Below, piece by piece: positions 7,255 through 17,460 of a stretch of 64,000 nucleotides of DNA; the first letter of the stretch is position 1; each line of letters starts with the position of its first letter. The notes under the pieces are model-generated. The model did no database searches, was not told the origin of the DNA, and saw only the letters and a list, made by a program, of their open reading frames with translations. A program made the translations under genes and the position numbers. Origin of the DNA: Hydrogenovibrio halophilus DSM 15072 (GTDB lineage Bacteria; Pseudomonadota; Gammaproteobacteria; Thiomicrospirales; Thiomicrospiraceae); the NCBI RefSeq assembly GCF_000384235.1, contig NZ_KB913033.1, positions 2,115,164-2,179,163 on the forward strand, written 5' to 3'.

Positions 7255-7875
7255 AAAGACGGCTAAAAATGGGCCTTCAAAAAAGTGGCAAAACAGGTCA
7301 ACCCCATTCACTTGTCTCGCATTGTCACGAATGTTATGTAAATTAACATATGAAAGTCTCAGCAAAATCTCAAAACAAAAAAAACTCATGAGCGTTTTGT
7401 ATGGCTGACCCACTTCTTTTCGCCAAATCGAATCTCGCATTCTCTTCCGAATTTCGGGCATCCCAAACCCGTAGGCCTTGATTTCAAGGTCTTTGAATGA
7501 CCAGTTGCAGAGCCCGCCCTTAATTGGCATGGTCGGCTTCAGCACCGACTTGTACAAAGGTACTCATATGTTTTGTCAACTTTAGATAAATCACAAACCC
7601 TGAATCGTCTTATGTAAAAATCAACAGCTTATGAAACCTTTTGGCGTTGCCTTTAACATGAAGAAAGGCACCAAGTCGTTTTAAAAACAAGGCGTTATAA
7701 GGGCCTTTTCCTTTACATTGGCGGCTTTTGCAGGCACTGTTGACGCAGAAGCTTTTTCAAAACCATCATCGCGTTGGGCTCAGATCTGAGTTGGCGCACC
7801 GTGTTACGGGGGTGACCCCGTTCAGTCGATGCTCTGGCCGCAGTCACGGTGTATTCGCGCTAAAGGATTTCAAAA
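7255..7875. other. intergenic stretch upstream of the copper oxidase
   Basis: About 620 bp with no recognised gene. A minus-strand open frame at 7252-7557 has no family resemblance that I can see and no ribosome-binding site. The base composition is more AT-rich than the core genome, in line with remnant or acquired DNA. Confidence 0.45.
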
Positions 7876-9399
7876 ATGAAAAGACGTGATTTTTTGAGGC
7901 AAGGGTTGGGGCTGACTTCCGGTCTGATCACGGCGGCGCATGCGCCTTTTGCCCTTGCGCAAACAGACAGCCAAGCCGCATTTTCAGGCCGTTCTGTTCC
8001 ACTCAATGATTTTAATTTGCCCGCACTGGAAGAAGGCCAGTCCATTCAAGGCAAACAGGTGTTTACACTGAGTTTGCAGCAGGGCGAAGCGCAAATATTA
8101 GGTGACAGGCGCACCGAAACCATCGGCATCAACCAGGGGTTTCTGGCCCCGGTGTTAAGAATGAAAAAAGGTCAGCAGGTCAGGATGGAAGTGCGTAATC
8201 GCTTGAATGAAACCGCTGCGATTCACTGGCATGGCATGGTTTTACCGGCCACAGAAGACGGCGGTCCCCATCAGGCGATTGCGCCAAATGACACCTGGGT
8301 GGCAGAGTGGAAAATACTCAATGAGCCGTCCACCTTGTTTTATCACTCGCATACGCATAACCAAACGGGCCAACAGGTTTGGCGTGGTCTGGGCGGTCAG
8401 ATGCAGATTGTGGACGAAGATCGGGATGCCGACCTGGGGATTCCGCATCAATATGGCGTAGACGATTACCCGGTGATCGTGATGGACAGAGCCTTTGATG
8501 ATTCCGGCCAATTCTATTACAACAACACGCGCATGGGTAAAATGCGCGGTATGCACGGCGATGTGATGTTGGTTAATGGCGTCGCCCACTCCTTGCTCAA
8601 ACCCGGAAAGACGCTGGTTCGACTGCGTTTGCACAATGCTTCAAACGCCCGTTTTTATCACCTGGCGTTTTCGGACAACCGACCGTTTCAGCTCATTGCC
8701 TCGGACGGTGGGATGCTGGAAAACCCAACGACGCTACGCCAAATCCGCCTGGCACCATCCGAACGCGCCGAAATACTGGTCGATCTTTCCGACCGGAAAC
8801 CCATCACCTTGAAACATTTGAAAGGCTATGGCAACTTGTCCATGGGCATGATGGGAATGGGGATGATGGGTGGAAACGGTTCCGACGATCTCGACCGGGA
8901 TTTTGATTTGTTGCATATTGACCCGGCCCAGTCCGAGCGTGTGCCAGGGTTTCAAGCCAAACCGTTGGCAACCTTGCCGGACTGGTCTGGCGTAGCGATC
9001 GCGACAACCCGGCAAATGAATCTGGAAATGCAGATGGGGCCACAGATGATGTTCGGTTCCGGTGGTTTCACCATCAATGGACAGGCCATGGACATGGACG
9101 TCATCAATGAGGTGGTTCAAGCCAATACTTTTGAGATATGGGAGCTGACAAACCCGTCGATGATGCACCACCCATTTCATGTACACAATACGCAATTCAG
9201 GGTTCTGGATCGCGACGGTAAAGCGCCTTACCCCTGGGAAAACGGGTATAAGGACGTGGTCACGGTTCACAAAGACGAAACCGTGAGAATTTTGTTTCCA
9301 ACCGGTCCCTATCGCAATGAGTCCGTGCCTTATATGTACCACTGTCACATTCTGGAACACGAAGATGCGGGCATGATGGGGCAATTTACTGTGGTTTAA
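7876..9399 (+). CDS. cueO: CueO-type multicopper oxidase, Tat-exported
   Basis: 507 residues. It starts MKRRDFLRQGLGLTSGLITA, a twin-arginine signal peptide, so it is folded with copper before export to the periplasm. All copper-binding segments are visible: HWHGM (about 116), HSHTH (about 155), HPFHVH near 435 and HCHILEHEDAGMM at the end, with the type-1 Met. Methionine-rich segments (MGMMGMGMMGG near 325 and MNLEMQMGPQMM near 380) fit the cuprous-ion-binding insert of CueO. The family oxidises toxic Cu(I) to Cu(II) with O2. AAGGA lies 9 bp before the ATG. It is followed by a SHOCT-domain protein. A related laccase role cannot be excluded. Confidence 0.9.
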   Translation: MKRRDFLRQGLGLTSGLITAAHAPFALAQTDSQAAFSGRSVPLNDFNLPALEEGQSIQGKQVFTLSLQQGEAQILGDRRTETIGINQGFLAPVLRMKKGQQVRMEVRNRLNETAAIHWHGMVLPATEDGGPHQAIAPNDTWVAEWKILNEPSTLFYHSHTHNQTGQQVWRGLGGQMQIVDEDRDADLGIPHQYGVDDYPVIVMDRAFDDSGQFYYNNTRMGKMRGMHGDVMLVNGVAHSLLKPGKTLVRLRLHNASNARFYHLAFSDNRPFQLIASDGGMLENPTTLRQIRLAPSERAEILVDLSDRKPITLKHLKGYGNLSMGMMGMGMMGGNGSDDLDRDFDLLHIDPAQSERVPGFQAKPLATLPDWSGVAIATTRQMNLEMQMGPQMMFGSGGFTINGQAMDMDVINEVVQANTFEIWELTNPSMMHHPFHVHNTQFRVLDRDGKAPYPWENGYKDVVTVHKDETVRILFPTGPYRNESVPYMYHCHILEHEDAGMMGQFTVV

Positions 9400-9428
9400 C
9401 CGCACCTGAAAGTGTAGGAGAGAACGTT

Positions 9429-9647
9429 ATGAACTGGGAATTTGGATCGATGCATGGATTTGGCGGAGGCGGTATGTGGTTTTTCTGGCTGATATTATTG
9501 GTCGTGATCGTTTTTCTGATTAAGGCATTTATGAATCAGTCAGGTGACAGTCAGACACCGATGCAGATACTGGAAAAACGCTTCGCAAAAGGCGAAATCA
9601 CCCAAGAGCAATTTGAAGAACAGAAAAGAATTCTGCAATCGAATTGA
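9429..9647 (+). CDS. small SHOCT-domain membrane protein
   Basis: 72 residues: a Gly/Trp/Met-rich N-terminus, one membrane helix (about 17-35, FFWLILLVVIVFLIKAF) and a C-terminal SHOCT motif (ILEKRFAKGEITQEQFEEQK). SHOCT proteins of this size often accompany copper-resistance genes, but their biochemical role is not known. It starts 29 bp after cueO with a GGAGAG site and is probably in the same transcript. Confidence 0.85.
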   Translation: MNWEFGSMHGFGGGGMWFFWLILLVVIVFLIKAFMNQSGDSQTPMQILEKRFAKGEITQEQFEEQKRILQSN

Positions 9648-9744
9648 GATTTGTAAAAGTCGCCGAACTGGGCTTTTTCGCGATCAAATCCTACAAAACC
9701 ACTCGGCGGCGCGAAAAAGACTGAGTCAGTACACCTGAATCCGG

Positions 9745-10236
9745 CTAATCAATCCGAATGGTGGCAAAGCCCTGGTTTTCGTATCCCATGATGGACAGGA
9801 AGGTGTTGCCGACCAGGGTGATGCCGGTTAATAAATCTCTTTGTACCAGATCAAAACGTCGTGTCGCAATCGAGCAGGCTTCCATGTGTGTGCCGTCGAG
9901 TTGTTGGATGTCTGCAATCCGGTCATGCAGCCTTTCTATTTTGGCCGCTCGATCCATGTCCAGCTGGCCCGTATCTTTTGCGATCAATCCAGCCGCGCCC
10001 CCGCGAAAGGCAAACACCATTTTCGGTTTCAGGCCCTGGCGAACCATGTCCTGATGGGTTTCTTCAATCACCTCCAGTCGTGCGATCAAGCGCTCAGGGT
10101 CGGCAATGGTCACGTCCCAAAGGATTTTCCCAGTGTCCATGCCGGTTATGGCACGGGCATCGTTGGGTTTGTCGCCCAGAGCTAGGGTCGGTACCAGGGC
10201 GATGAGCAGCATCAGGCGCGTCAAAATGGCTGTCAT
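9745..10236 (-). CDS. periplasmic DsrE/DsrF-like protein
   Basis: 163 residues from ATG 10236, chosen because AAGGAGGA lies 5 bp upstream and a signal peptide follows directly (MTAILTRLMLLIALVPTLALG). The mature part has the DsrE-like fold pattern (ILWDVTIADPERLIARLEVI, KMVFAFRGGAAGLI). DsrE-family proteins act in sulfur transfer, using a cysteine; one Cys (HMEACSIATRRFD) lies where a catalytic residue could be. An exported version suggests periplasmic sulfur or thiol chemistry, which fits a sulfide oxidiser, but the substrate is unknown. Confidence 0.75.
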   Translation of the reverse strand: MTAILTRLMLLIALVPTLALGDKPNDARAITGMDTGKILWDVTIADPERLIARLEVIEETHQDMVRQGLKPKMVFAFRGGAAGLIAKDTGQLDMDRAAKIERLHDRIADIQQLDGTHMEACSIATRRFDLVQRDLLTGITLVGNTFLSIMGYENQGFATIRID

Positions 10237-10296
10237 GGTCTCCTCCTTGTGGAAGTTGTCATATTTCAGCATAGCAAAATTGTGCGGATGAGATGA

Positions 10297-10692
10297 TCAG
10301 GCTTTGGGTTTTTGTTTGAGCCGGGTCTGGTCAAACTCGCTCAACAGATCGTACACAAACAGATTGCGCTTGCGGTGACGCCCGACGTCGCGTTTACGCG
10401 GATAAGGCTTGGGACTGTGACAAGCTGGGTGACGGGTCCAGGCGGGAGAGCCAAGTGCCAAGCATTCACACAGTTCATCCACTAAGGCGGCAAACAGTGC
10501 AAGGCTGGTAGGGTGGCGCTGTCTGGCTGCATTGACCTTGAAGTCGTTCAAATTTTTTTCAATCTGCGCCCGCGTAGCCATTAACAGCAAGCCGTTGAGG
10601 TATTCCCGGTTGGCTGATGGCGCATTGATGGGGTCCGTTTCCAGAAGATCAATGTACTGGTCAAAAGTGTGTTCCAGGCTTTGAATGTGCAT
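10297..10692 (-). CDS. hypothetical protein
   Basis: 131 residues from ATG 10692 (a TTG at 10731 would add 13 residues). Mostly helical, no signal or membrane segment. The C-terminal third is basic and has HxxC/Cys-His elements (TRHPACHSPKPYPRKRDVGR) that could bind DNA, RNA or metal. It is transcribed toward the DsrE-like gene with a 60-bp gap. I do not recognise it. Confidence 0.6.
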   Translation of the reverse strand: MHIQSLEHTFDQYIDLLETDPINAPSANREYLNGLLLMATRAQIEKNLNDFKVNAARQRHPTSLALFAALVDELCECLALGSPAWTRHPACHSPKPYPRKRDVGRHRKRNLFVYDLLSEFDQTRLKQKPKA

Positions 10693-10909
10693 GAGGGAGA
10701 CTATATCAAAAACCGGCTCAAAGCAGCACAAAATAAAAAAATATTGGGTGAAATACCCATTGTAAGCAATTGAAATGAAAGATTAAAAAATGCTGTTTTT
10801 ACTCTGCTTTGACCGTTTTAAAACGCTACAATAGCCCACAGTTTAACCCCATTACTTTTCAGCCTGTGTTCCCCTTTTGTGTGGCGCACGTCAGCACAAA
10901 GGACATTTC

Positions 10910-12308
<1,399 letters not shown>

Positions 12309-12625
12309 GTCCCCCAAAACCATCGCCCGGCGGCGCGGTGTCAGAGTGCTGCCTGTTTTTCTGTTTTTTTCACGCTGCCAGCCAGTTAGCTCACGGTCCG
12401 ATAAAAAGCTCATTACGGTGTTTCTGATCTCGTGCAAAGGGCGCCATAAAAAGTTGGCCGGGGGAGAAAAAACCAGCGCACCAAAGTGGCTAAGGAAGGA
12501 AGGTATGGCTGTGCGCTGGGAACACTTGAAATGAAGCAACAACTTCATACGATTTTTATTTTACGGTTTTTTGTTTCTTGTACAAGTGTTGTATATGAAA
12601 AAGATCGAGTTTTGACCAGGCCTGG
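12309..12625. other. intergenic stretch after dbpA
   Basis: No gene. It contains the right copy of the 28-bp inverted repeat (12425-12452) and ends in a palindrome copy at the pxpBC stop. A T-rich tract near 12355-12370 could end dbpA transcription but has no clear hairpin. Confidence 0.5.
12425..12452 (-). repeat. right copy of the 28-bp inverted repeat
   Basis: Inverted partner of 7227-7254 (26/28). The two mismatches are in the outer third; the inner 18 bp are identical. Confidence 0.6.
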
Positions 12626-12626
12626 T
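12615..12626. repeat. palindrome ACCAGGCCTGGT, copy 1
   Basis: Intergenic; perfect symmetry extends outward through TTTTG on the left and CAAAA on the right, giving 22 bp. Its last base is the first of the pxpBC stop codon (read on the minus strand). Confidence 0.9.
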
Positions 12627-14365
12627 CAAAAATAAGATTTGTTGGCCCAGAAACTGAGCCAGTGGTGTTGTTTCAGTTCGGCGGCCCGAGCGCTGATCGG
12701 TTGGAGTTGAATGCGGGTGCCGGGTTGCGCCTGGGCCAGTCGGTACAGGTCTTGTGGCAGGACCGTGCCGATTTTGGGGTAGCCACCGATGGTAGGACGG
12801 TCGGCCTGCATCACAATCGGTTCGCCGTTGGGCGGGATTTGAATGCTGCCATCGGCCATGGGCTCGGACAGCAATTTTTGATAGGGCACCTCAATCGGCT
12901 GTTCGGGTTTCAGGCGGGTCGCAATGCGGTTGCTCTGTGACGACACCCGAACGTTTTGCTGTAACAGGCTCTGTTGCGACGATTTTGAAAAGTCCTGCCA
13001 TTGAAACGCGGGCACAAAGCGCAGAGTCAGCTCGGAGGACGGCAGGGTCATCAGGCTGGCAGGCAGTTGGCGCTCTGGCCATGTCTGACTGGGAGGTACT
13101 TGATTGGACAGAAGCGGCAGTCTGTCCTTGAGTTGCAACGGTTGGCCCAGGTTTTCCCGTCCATTGAACGAACGGCTTTGAAAAAACACCGGCGTTTGCC
13201 AGCCGCCGCTGACCGCAAAATAGGCGAACAGGCCCTGTCTGGGTCTGTGCCAGTGCAAGCGGTCGCCGGGGTGGATGGCAAATGCCTGGTATCGCGGCTG
13301 GGGATGGCCATTCACGCGAAGATCCAAATCGGCTCCGGTGACCACGCCAAACGTGCTGGCTTTCGCCTCCAGCTCACAGCCACCCATTGGGATTTCCAGC
13401 ACGGCACAGTCCAGCGGTTGATTCAGCAGCCAATTGGCCGCAAACAGGGCGGTCTTGTCGAGCGCGCCACTGGGTGCCAGCCCTTGGTGTTGCAACCCGA
13501 TGCGTCCGTCATCCTGAATGCTGGCACCGAAGGCATTGCGCTTCACCCTAAACCCGTTTGTTGTGTCCTTGATTCTGGTTGGCGTGGCGGCCTCGGTTTT
13601 CATAGGTTGTTCGGATTGAATCCGATCAAATGTGGCCCGGTCGATGGGCTGAAAACGCACCCGGTCGCCCACCTGAAACCGGTCCAGATTGTCAGGGTTG
13701 TTCAGGCTGAAATCCAAAGGGGTGCGCCCAATGATCTGCCAACCCGCCGGGGTGTCGATGGGATAAACCGCGGTTTGGCGGTCGGCGATGGCGACGGAAC
13801 CGGCGGGAACCGTCAGCCGTGGTTCGGCGTGGCGCGGCGCGGCCAGGTCTTCCGGCAATTGGCCCAGATAGGCAAAGCCGGGGCTGAAGCCAATGGCATG
13901 GACCTGATAGGTCTGCTCGGCATGGCGTTGCGCCAGTGCTTGCGGTGTGGTGTTCTTGGCGTCGGCCAGCGCTTTCAGGTCAAAGCCGAAGGCCGGGTCG
14001 TAACAGACGGGCAGTTCAATCAGGCGGCCGTTGTCAGGATTCTCGTTTTCAAGGATTTCGTGATCATAAACAGGTGCTTGCAGCAGAGAGTCAAGACGGT
14101 GTGTGATGGAGGCAAGCGTGGTTTGCGTCAGGTCGCACTGCAACCACAGGCTGGCGTAAGCGGGCACCAGATTGACAAACGTGCCCGCTGGAAACGCCTG
14201 TTGCAAGCGCTGGCGAAACGCTCGGATGCGTTGCGGAAGCGCCTCCTCCATCATCGGCCGGGCCTGCGGTTGTGGCCGCCAGGTCAGCAAAAGGCTGTCG
14301 GCGGACACCGTTTGCCAGTCGATCTGCCAGTCAGTTCGATGATTCTGCGGGTCGGTTTGGCTCAT
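12626..14365 (-). CDS. 5-oxoprolinase subunits PxpB and PxpC fused
   Basis: 579 residues. Residues about 15-255 are PxpB (KipI family: GFSPGFAYLG, LTVPAGSVAIA, TPAGWQIIGRT), and about 270-570 are PxpC (KipA, carboxyltransferase-like: GIQDDGR-type SIQDDGRIGLQ, LEIPMGGCELEA, TGADLDLRVNG, GRENLG, PTIGGYPKIG). With PxpA they hydrolyse 5-oxoproline to glutamate with ATP. The two are separate genes in E. coli; here a linker near residue 260 joins them. The start overlaps the end of pxpA by 4 bp (ATGA), so stoichiometric translation is likely. Confidence 0.92.
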   Translation of the reverse strand: MSQTDPQNHRTDWQIDWQTVSADSLLLTWRPQPQARPMMEEALPQRIRAFRQRLQQAFPAGTFVNLVPAYASLWLQCDLTQTTLASITHRLDSLLQAPVYDHEILENENPDNGRLIELPVCYDPAFGFDLKALADAKNTTPQALAQRHAEQTYQVHAIGFSPGFAYLGQLPEDLAAPRHAEPRLTVPAGSVAIADRQTAVYPIDTPAGWQIIGRTPLDFSLNNPDNLDRFQVGDRVRFQPIDRATFDRIQSEQPMKTEAATPTRIKDTTNGFRVKRNAFGASIQDDGRIGLQHQGLAPSGALDKTALFAANWLLNQPLDCAVLEIPMGGCELEAKASTFGVVTGADLDLRVNGHPQPRYQAFAIHPGDRLHWHRPRQGLFAYFAVSGGWQTPVFFQSRSFNGRENLGQPLQLKDRLPLLSNQVPPSQTWPERQLPASLMTLPSSELTLRFVPAFQWQDFSKSSQQSLLQQNVRVSSQSNRIATRLKPEQPIEVPYQKLLSEPMADGSIQIPPNGEPIVMQADRPTIGGYPKIGTVLPQDLYRLAQAQPGTRIQLQPISARAAELKQHHWLSFWANKSYF

Positions 14366-15075
14366 GCGCGTCCTTGACCGGTGTCATTGAGTTGAACCAG
14401 CGCCGCCACCGAGGCCGGGTTGTCGGAATGAAAACACAGGCTTTGCGCCTGCATCGGATGGTTTGGGTCCCGGGTCTGCTGATGAAACAACCAGGCCTGG
14501 TCAATAATGGTTTGGGGCGCGTCATAGAGACTGTGGGCTTCGCTTCTGGGTGCGAGTTGGCCGTCTGTCTGATAGCGCCGGTCGGCAAAGGCTTCCCAGA
14601 TCAGCGGAATCGCCTTACGTTGGGCAATGGTTTCAAACGCCTCGGATTCGGGCAGCCATTGCACCATCAGCGCCACCCCGGGAAAACGCGCGCTCACCCA
14701 GTCGGTCAGTCGTTCAAACAGGGCTTCGGAGCGCATCATGTCCAGATAGAGCGCGCCGTGGGGCTTGATGTGATGCAAGGGCTGGTCATGGGCCTCGGCC
14801 AGCCGGAGCAGACAGCTGACCTGCTCGGTCAGGGTCTGTTCCAGTTCCGGCCACGGAAGGGGCAAAGAGCGGCGGCCAAAATGGGTTTTGTCGGGATAGC
14901 TGGGGTGGGCGCCAATCGCCACCTGGTGCTCCGCTGCCAGCTTGAGCGTGCGTTCGATGGTTTCGACGTCGCCTGCGTGACCGCCGCAGGCAATATTGGC
15001 CAGATCAATGTGAGCCATCACTGCAGCATCGATGCGGGCGTCGGCGTGTTCGCCCAGATCGCAATTTTTCAGCAT
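14362..15075 (-). CDS. pxpA: 5-oxoprolinase subunit A
   Basis: 237 residues, LamB/YcsF family. Hallmarks: NCDLGE at the start, ANIACGGHAGD (about 27-38), GAHPSYPD (about 55) and HIKPHGALY (about 102). It supplies the 5-oxoproline-cleaving subunit that works with PxpB and PxpC, clearing a damage product of glutamine and glutathione. First gene of the pair, divergent from minC. Slightly shorter than E. coli PxpA (244). A perfect ACCAGGCCTGGT copy lies in the coding sequence (IDQAWLF). Confidence 0.93.
   Translation of the reverse strand: MLKNCDLGEHADARIDAAVMAHIDLANIACGGHAGDVETIERTLKLAAEHQVAIGAHPSYPDKTHFGRRSLPLPWPELEQTLTEQVSCLLRLAEAHDQPLHHIKPHGALYLDMMRSEALFERLTDWVSARFPGVALMVQWLPESEAFETIAQRKAIPLIWEAFADRRYQTDGQLAPRSEAHSLYDAPQTIIDQAWLFHQQTRDPNHPMQAQSLCFHSDNPASVAALVQLNDTGQGRA
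14490..14501. repeat. palindrome copy 2, inside pxpA
   Basis: Read in frame as CAG-GCC-TGG (Gln-Ala-Trp) on the minus strand. Confidence 0.9.
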
Positions 15076-15199
15076 GGCGATTGCCTCGTCCTTGGGTGGG
15101 GTGGGTTGAACCGCTTGGGGCCTTATTGGGTCTTTACTGTCAACGCCCGCTCAAGTAATATGGCCGTTTTTCAGCCAACTGCGAGCAAACGCCTATTCT

Positions 15200-15898
15200 A
15201 TGAGCAAAATAATCGATTTGAAAGGGTCCATTTTGTCGTTGACGGTGTTGAAGCTGTACGACGACCGGTTTGAGGTCACGCGCGATGCCCTGGAACAGAA
15301 GGTGGCGCAGGCCCCGGATTTTTTTGTGGGCATTCCGGTGGTGCTGGAGCCGCAGGTGGCGCTGGCGGATGCGACCTTTTTGGCGTTGCTGGTGGAGTTT
15401 CTGCATCAGAAGCGGATGATTCCGATTGGGGTTCGGACCGAAGACGAGCAGATCAAGGAACAGGCCGAATACGCGGGGCTGGCGATTTTCCCCAATACGC
15501 CGGACAAACCGGCCCGTCCGGAAAAACCCCGGGCCGCATCGAGCGAAGACGAAGCCGGATTGAAATCGGCGTTGATGATTGCAGGCTCGGTCCGGTCGGG
15601 GCAGCAGGTATACGCCAAAGATCGCGATGTGGTGGTGATGGGCTCGGTCAATCCGGGTGCCGAAGTGGTCGCAGATGGCCACGTGCATGTGATGGGCACG
15701 GTCATGGGCAAGGTGTTTGCCGGTTCGTCCGGAGAAACCGGCGCGCGGATTTTTGCCAATCGCCTGAACCCGGAACTGGTCTGCATCGCCGGAATGTATC
15801 AGTTGGCCGAAGACATTGACGATCAGTTCAAGAACGGGTTTATGGAAGTGCGGCTGGAAAACGACAAGCTGGTTTTCAACCCGGATTGTTTGAATTAA
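15200..15898 (+). CDS. minC: septum-site inhibitor MinC
   Basis: 232 residues. N-terminal domain (1-105: LKGSILSLTVLKLYDDRFE) acts on FtsZ; a variable Ala/Pro/Glu linker follows (about 108-125); the C-terminal beta-helix (about 128-225: DVVVMGSVNPGAEVVADGHV, GARIFANRLNPELVCIAG) dimerises and binds MinD. With MinD it blocks Z-ring formation away from midcell. ATG 15200 lacks a good ribosome-binding site. A 120-bp gap with its own promoter-like sequence separates it from minD. Confidence 0.96.
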   Translation: MSKIIDLKGSILSLTVLKLYDDRFEVTRDALEQKVAQAPDFFVGIPVVLEPQVALADATFLALLVEFLHQKRMIPIGVRTEDEQIKEQAEYAGLAIFPNTPDKPARPEKPRAASSEDEAGLKSALMIAGSVRSGQQVYAKDRDVVVMGSVNPGAEVVADGHVHVMGTVMGKVFAGSSGETGARIFANRLNPELVCIAGMYQLAEDIDDQFKNGFMEVRLENDKLVFNPDCLN

Positions 15899-15993
15899 GG
15901 CGAACTGAAACCGTTATAATAACGTCCAAATTAGGATAATACGCGCCTTTCGCAGAGCTCAGAAACGCTTTCTGGGTTTCGCGGGCAAGGCGC
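15890..15993 (+). promoter_or_regulatory. candidate promoter and structured leader before minD
   Basis: TATAAT at 15915-15920, with TTGAAT at 15890-15895 as a poor, 19-bp-spaced -35. Downstream, GCGCCTT (15943-15949) pairs with AAGGCGC (15987-15993), enclosing a second hairpin CAGAAA-CGC-TTTCTG (15960-15974). No T run follows, so it is not a terminator. It may stabilise or regulate a minDE-specific transcript. Confidence 0.4.
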
Positions 15994-16018
15994 CTGAAAT
16001 CGAACAGGAGAATGGAAG

Positions 16019-16831
16019 GTGTCACGAGTCATTGTTGTTACCTCGGGGAAAGGCGGTGTGGGCAAAACCACCACCAGCGCAAGTTTGGCGGCCGGACTGG
16101 CCAAAAAAGGCTACAAGGTCGCCGTCATCGACTTTGATGTGGGGTTGCGCAACCTGGATCTGATCATGGGCTGTGAGCGCCGTGTGGTCTACGACTTTGT
16201 CAATGTGGTGCAGGGCGAAGCCAATCTGAAGCAGGCTCTGATCCGGGACAAGCGGGTCGACAACCTGTACATTCTGGCGGCGTCTCAGACGCGCGACAAA
16301 GACGCCTTGACCGAAGAAGGCGTGGGCAAGGTCATTGACGATCTGAAAGCCGACGGCTTTGATTTCATTGTCTGTGATTCGCCGGCCGGGATCGAGAAGG
16401 GCGCGCAACTGGCACTGTATTATGCCGACGAAGCCATTGTGGTGACCAACCCCGAAGTGTCTTCCGTGCGTGACTCGGACCGGATTCTGGGCATTCTCCA
16501 GGCCAAATCGCGTCGTGCCGAATCGGGCGATGCGCCGATCAGTGAGCATCTGGTACTGACCCGTTACAACCCGGAACGCGTCGACAGCGGCGACATGCTG
16601 GCCGTGGACGATGTGGTGGATCTGCTGAAGGTGCCGCTGTTGGGCGTGGTGCCGGAATCGCAACAGGTGCTGAACGCGTCCAACGCCGGGGAACCGGTGA
16701 TTCTGGACGAAGAATCCGACGCGGCACAGGCCTACATGGATGTGGTGGACCGTTTTCTGGGCGAAGAAAAGGAACACCGCTTTCTGACCGCCGAGAAAAA
16801 AGGCCTTTTCTCGAAATTTTTTGGGAAATAG
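16019..16831 (+). CDS. minD: septum-site ATPase MinD
   Basis: 270 residues starting at GTG 16019, with AGGAG about 9 bp upstream. Deviant Walker A SGKGGVGKTTTSAS (about 9-22), switch region DFDVGLRNLDL, Walker B FIVCDSPAGIEKGA. The C-terminus EKKGLFSKFFGK is the amphipathic membrane-targeting helix. ATP-bound MinD dimerises on the inner membrane, recruits MinC and is released by MinE, making the pole-to-pole oscillation. minE follows 9 bp later. Confidence 0.97.
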   Translation: MSRVIVVTSGKGGVGKTTTSASLAAGLAKKGYKVAVIDFDVGLRNLDLIMGCERRVVYDFVNVVQGEANLKQALIRDKRVDNLYILAASQTRDKDALTEEGVGKVIDDLKADGFDFIVCDSPAGIEKGAQLALYYADEAIVVTNPEVSSVRDSDRILGILQAKSRRAESGDAPISEHLVLTRYNPERVDSGDMLAVDDVVDLLKVPLLGVVPESQQVLNASNAGEPVILDEESDAAQAYMDVVDRFLGEEKEHRFLTAEKKGLFSKFFGK

Positions 16832-16840
16832 GGGGCGGAC

Positions 16841-17113
16841 ATGGCATTATTAGACTATCTGTTGGGACAGAAAAAGCAAAAATCCGCGAGCATGGCCAAA
16901 GACCGCCTGCAAATTCTGCTGGCGCATGAGCGTGGGGATCGACGTGCGCCGGAATACCTTCCGCAGATGCGCGAAGAGATCATGCAGGTGATCGCCAAGT
17001 ATGTGACCGTTGATCAGGAGCAATTGCAGATTTCGATTGACGAAGCCAATGGTTTTGAAGTGCTGGAACTGAACCTGGTGTTGCCGGACGAGCAGAAATC
17101 CGCCAAATCATAA
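16841..17113 (+). CDS. minE: MinD-activating topological factor MinE
   Basis: 90 residues, normal length. The N-terminal anti-MinCD segment includes ALLDYLLG and SASMAKDRLQILLAHERGDR; the C-terminal dimerisation domain has GFEVLELNLVLPD. It stimulates MinD ATPase and keeps the division inhibitor from midcell. GGGGGCG lies before the ATG. Last gene of the min operon; a strong terminator follows at 17187. Confidence 0.96.
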   Translation: MALLDYLLGQKKQKSASMAKDRLQILLAHERGDRRAPEYLPQMREEIMQVIAKYVTVDQEQLQISIDEANGFEVLELNLVLPDEQKSAKS

Positions 17114-17153
17114 ATATGATTGGCGGGGCGCAGGCCCGAAACCCACAAAACTG

Positions 17154-17165
17154 ACCAGGCCTGGT
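17154..17165. repeat. palindrome copy 3, after minE
   Basis: 41 bp downstream of minE and 22 bp before its terminator; flanks CTG and GAAAA. Confidence 0.9.
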
Positions 17166-17186
17166 GAAAACCGGTCGCAGAAAAAC

Positions 17187-17223
17187 AAAAACCGCCTATG
17201 CAAACGCATCAGGCGGTTTTTTT
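17187..17223 (+). terminator. minCDE terminator
   Basis: AAAACCGCCT and AGGCGGTTTT form a 10-bp stem around a 13-base loop, with seven or more T at its foot. It can work in both directions. Confidence 0.9.
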
Positions 17224-17311
17224 ATGTCTTTTAAAGGTCATGCAAACGCTTGGCAAGCTGTCCCGTCGGCAAAAGTCTCTTCGGCTTCGCTCAGGGTGAC
17301 AGTGTATTTTG

Positions 17312-17323
17312 ACCAGGCCTGGT
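17312..17323. repeat. palindrome copy 4
   Basis: In the minE-csiV gap; left flank TATTTTG, right flank GGTTTTG. Confidence 0.9.
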
Positions 17324-17460
17324 GGTTTTGTTGATGATTCAGCCAAGTTGATTGTTGTGCTCGCTCTTTTTTACAGCGCAAGAGCAGAGATGTTCATTTT
17401 TTACTTGTGTAAAAAACGAACCAAAAAAACACACCCAGCACACGCTTTCTGTGCGTTCTA

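Noticed and set aside
7252-7557. A 101-residue minus-strand open frame next to the 28-bp repeat, perhaps a transposase remnant
   Set aside because: No DDE or HTH features, no ribosome-binding site and no family resemblance.
12615-12630. The palindrome as a Rho-independent terminator
   Set aside because: It has no loop and no T run; flanks are TTTTG...CAAAA, the reverse of a terminator. Real terminators with loops and T runs occur separately at minE, sqr and tig.
13001-14377. A 458-residue plus-strand frame across pxpBC
   Set aside because: Shadow of the GC-rich antisense strand; the minus-strand product is a clear enzyme.
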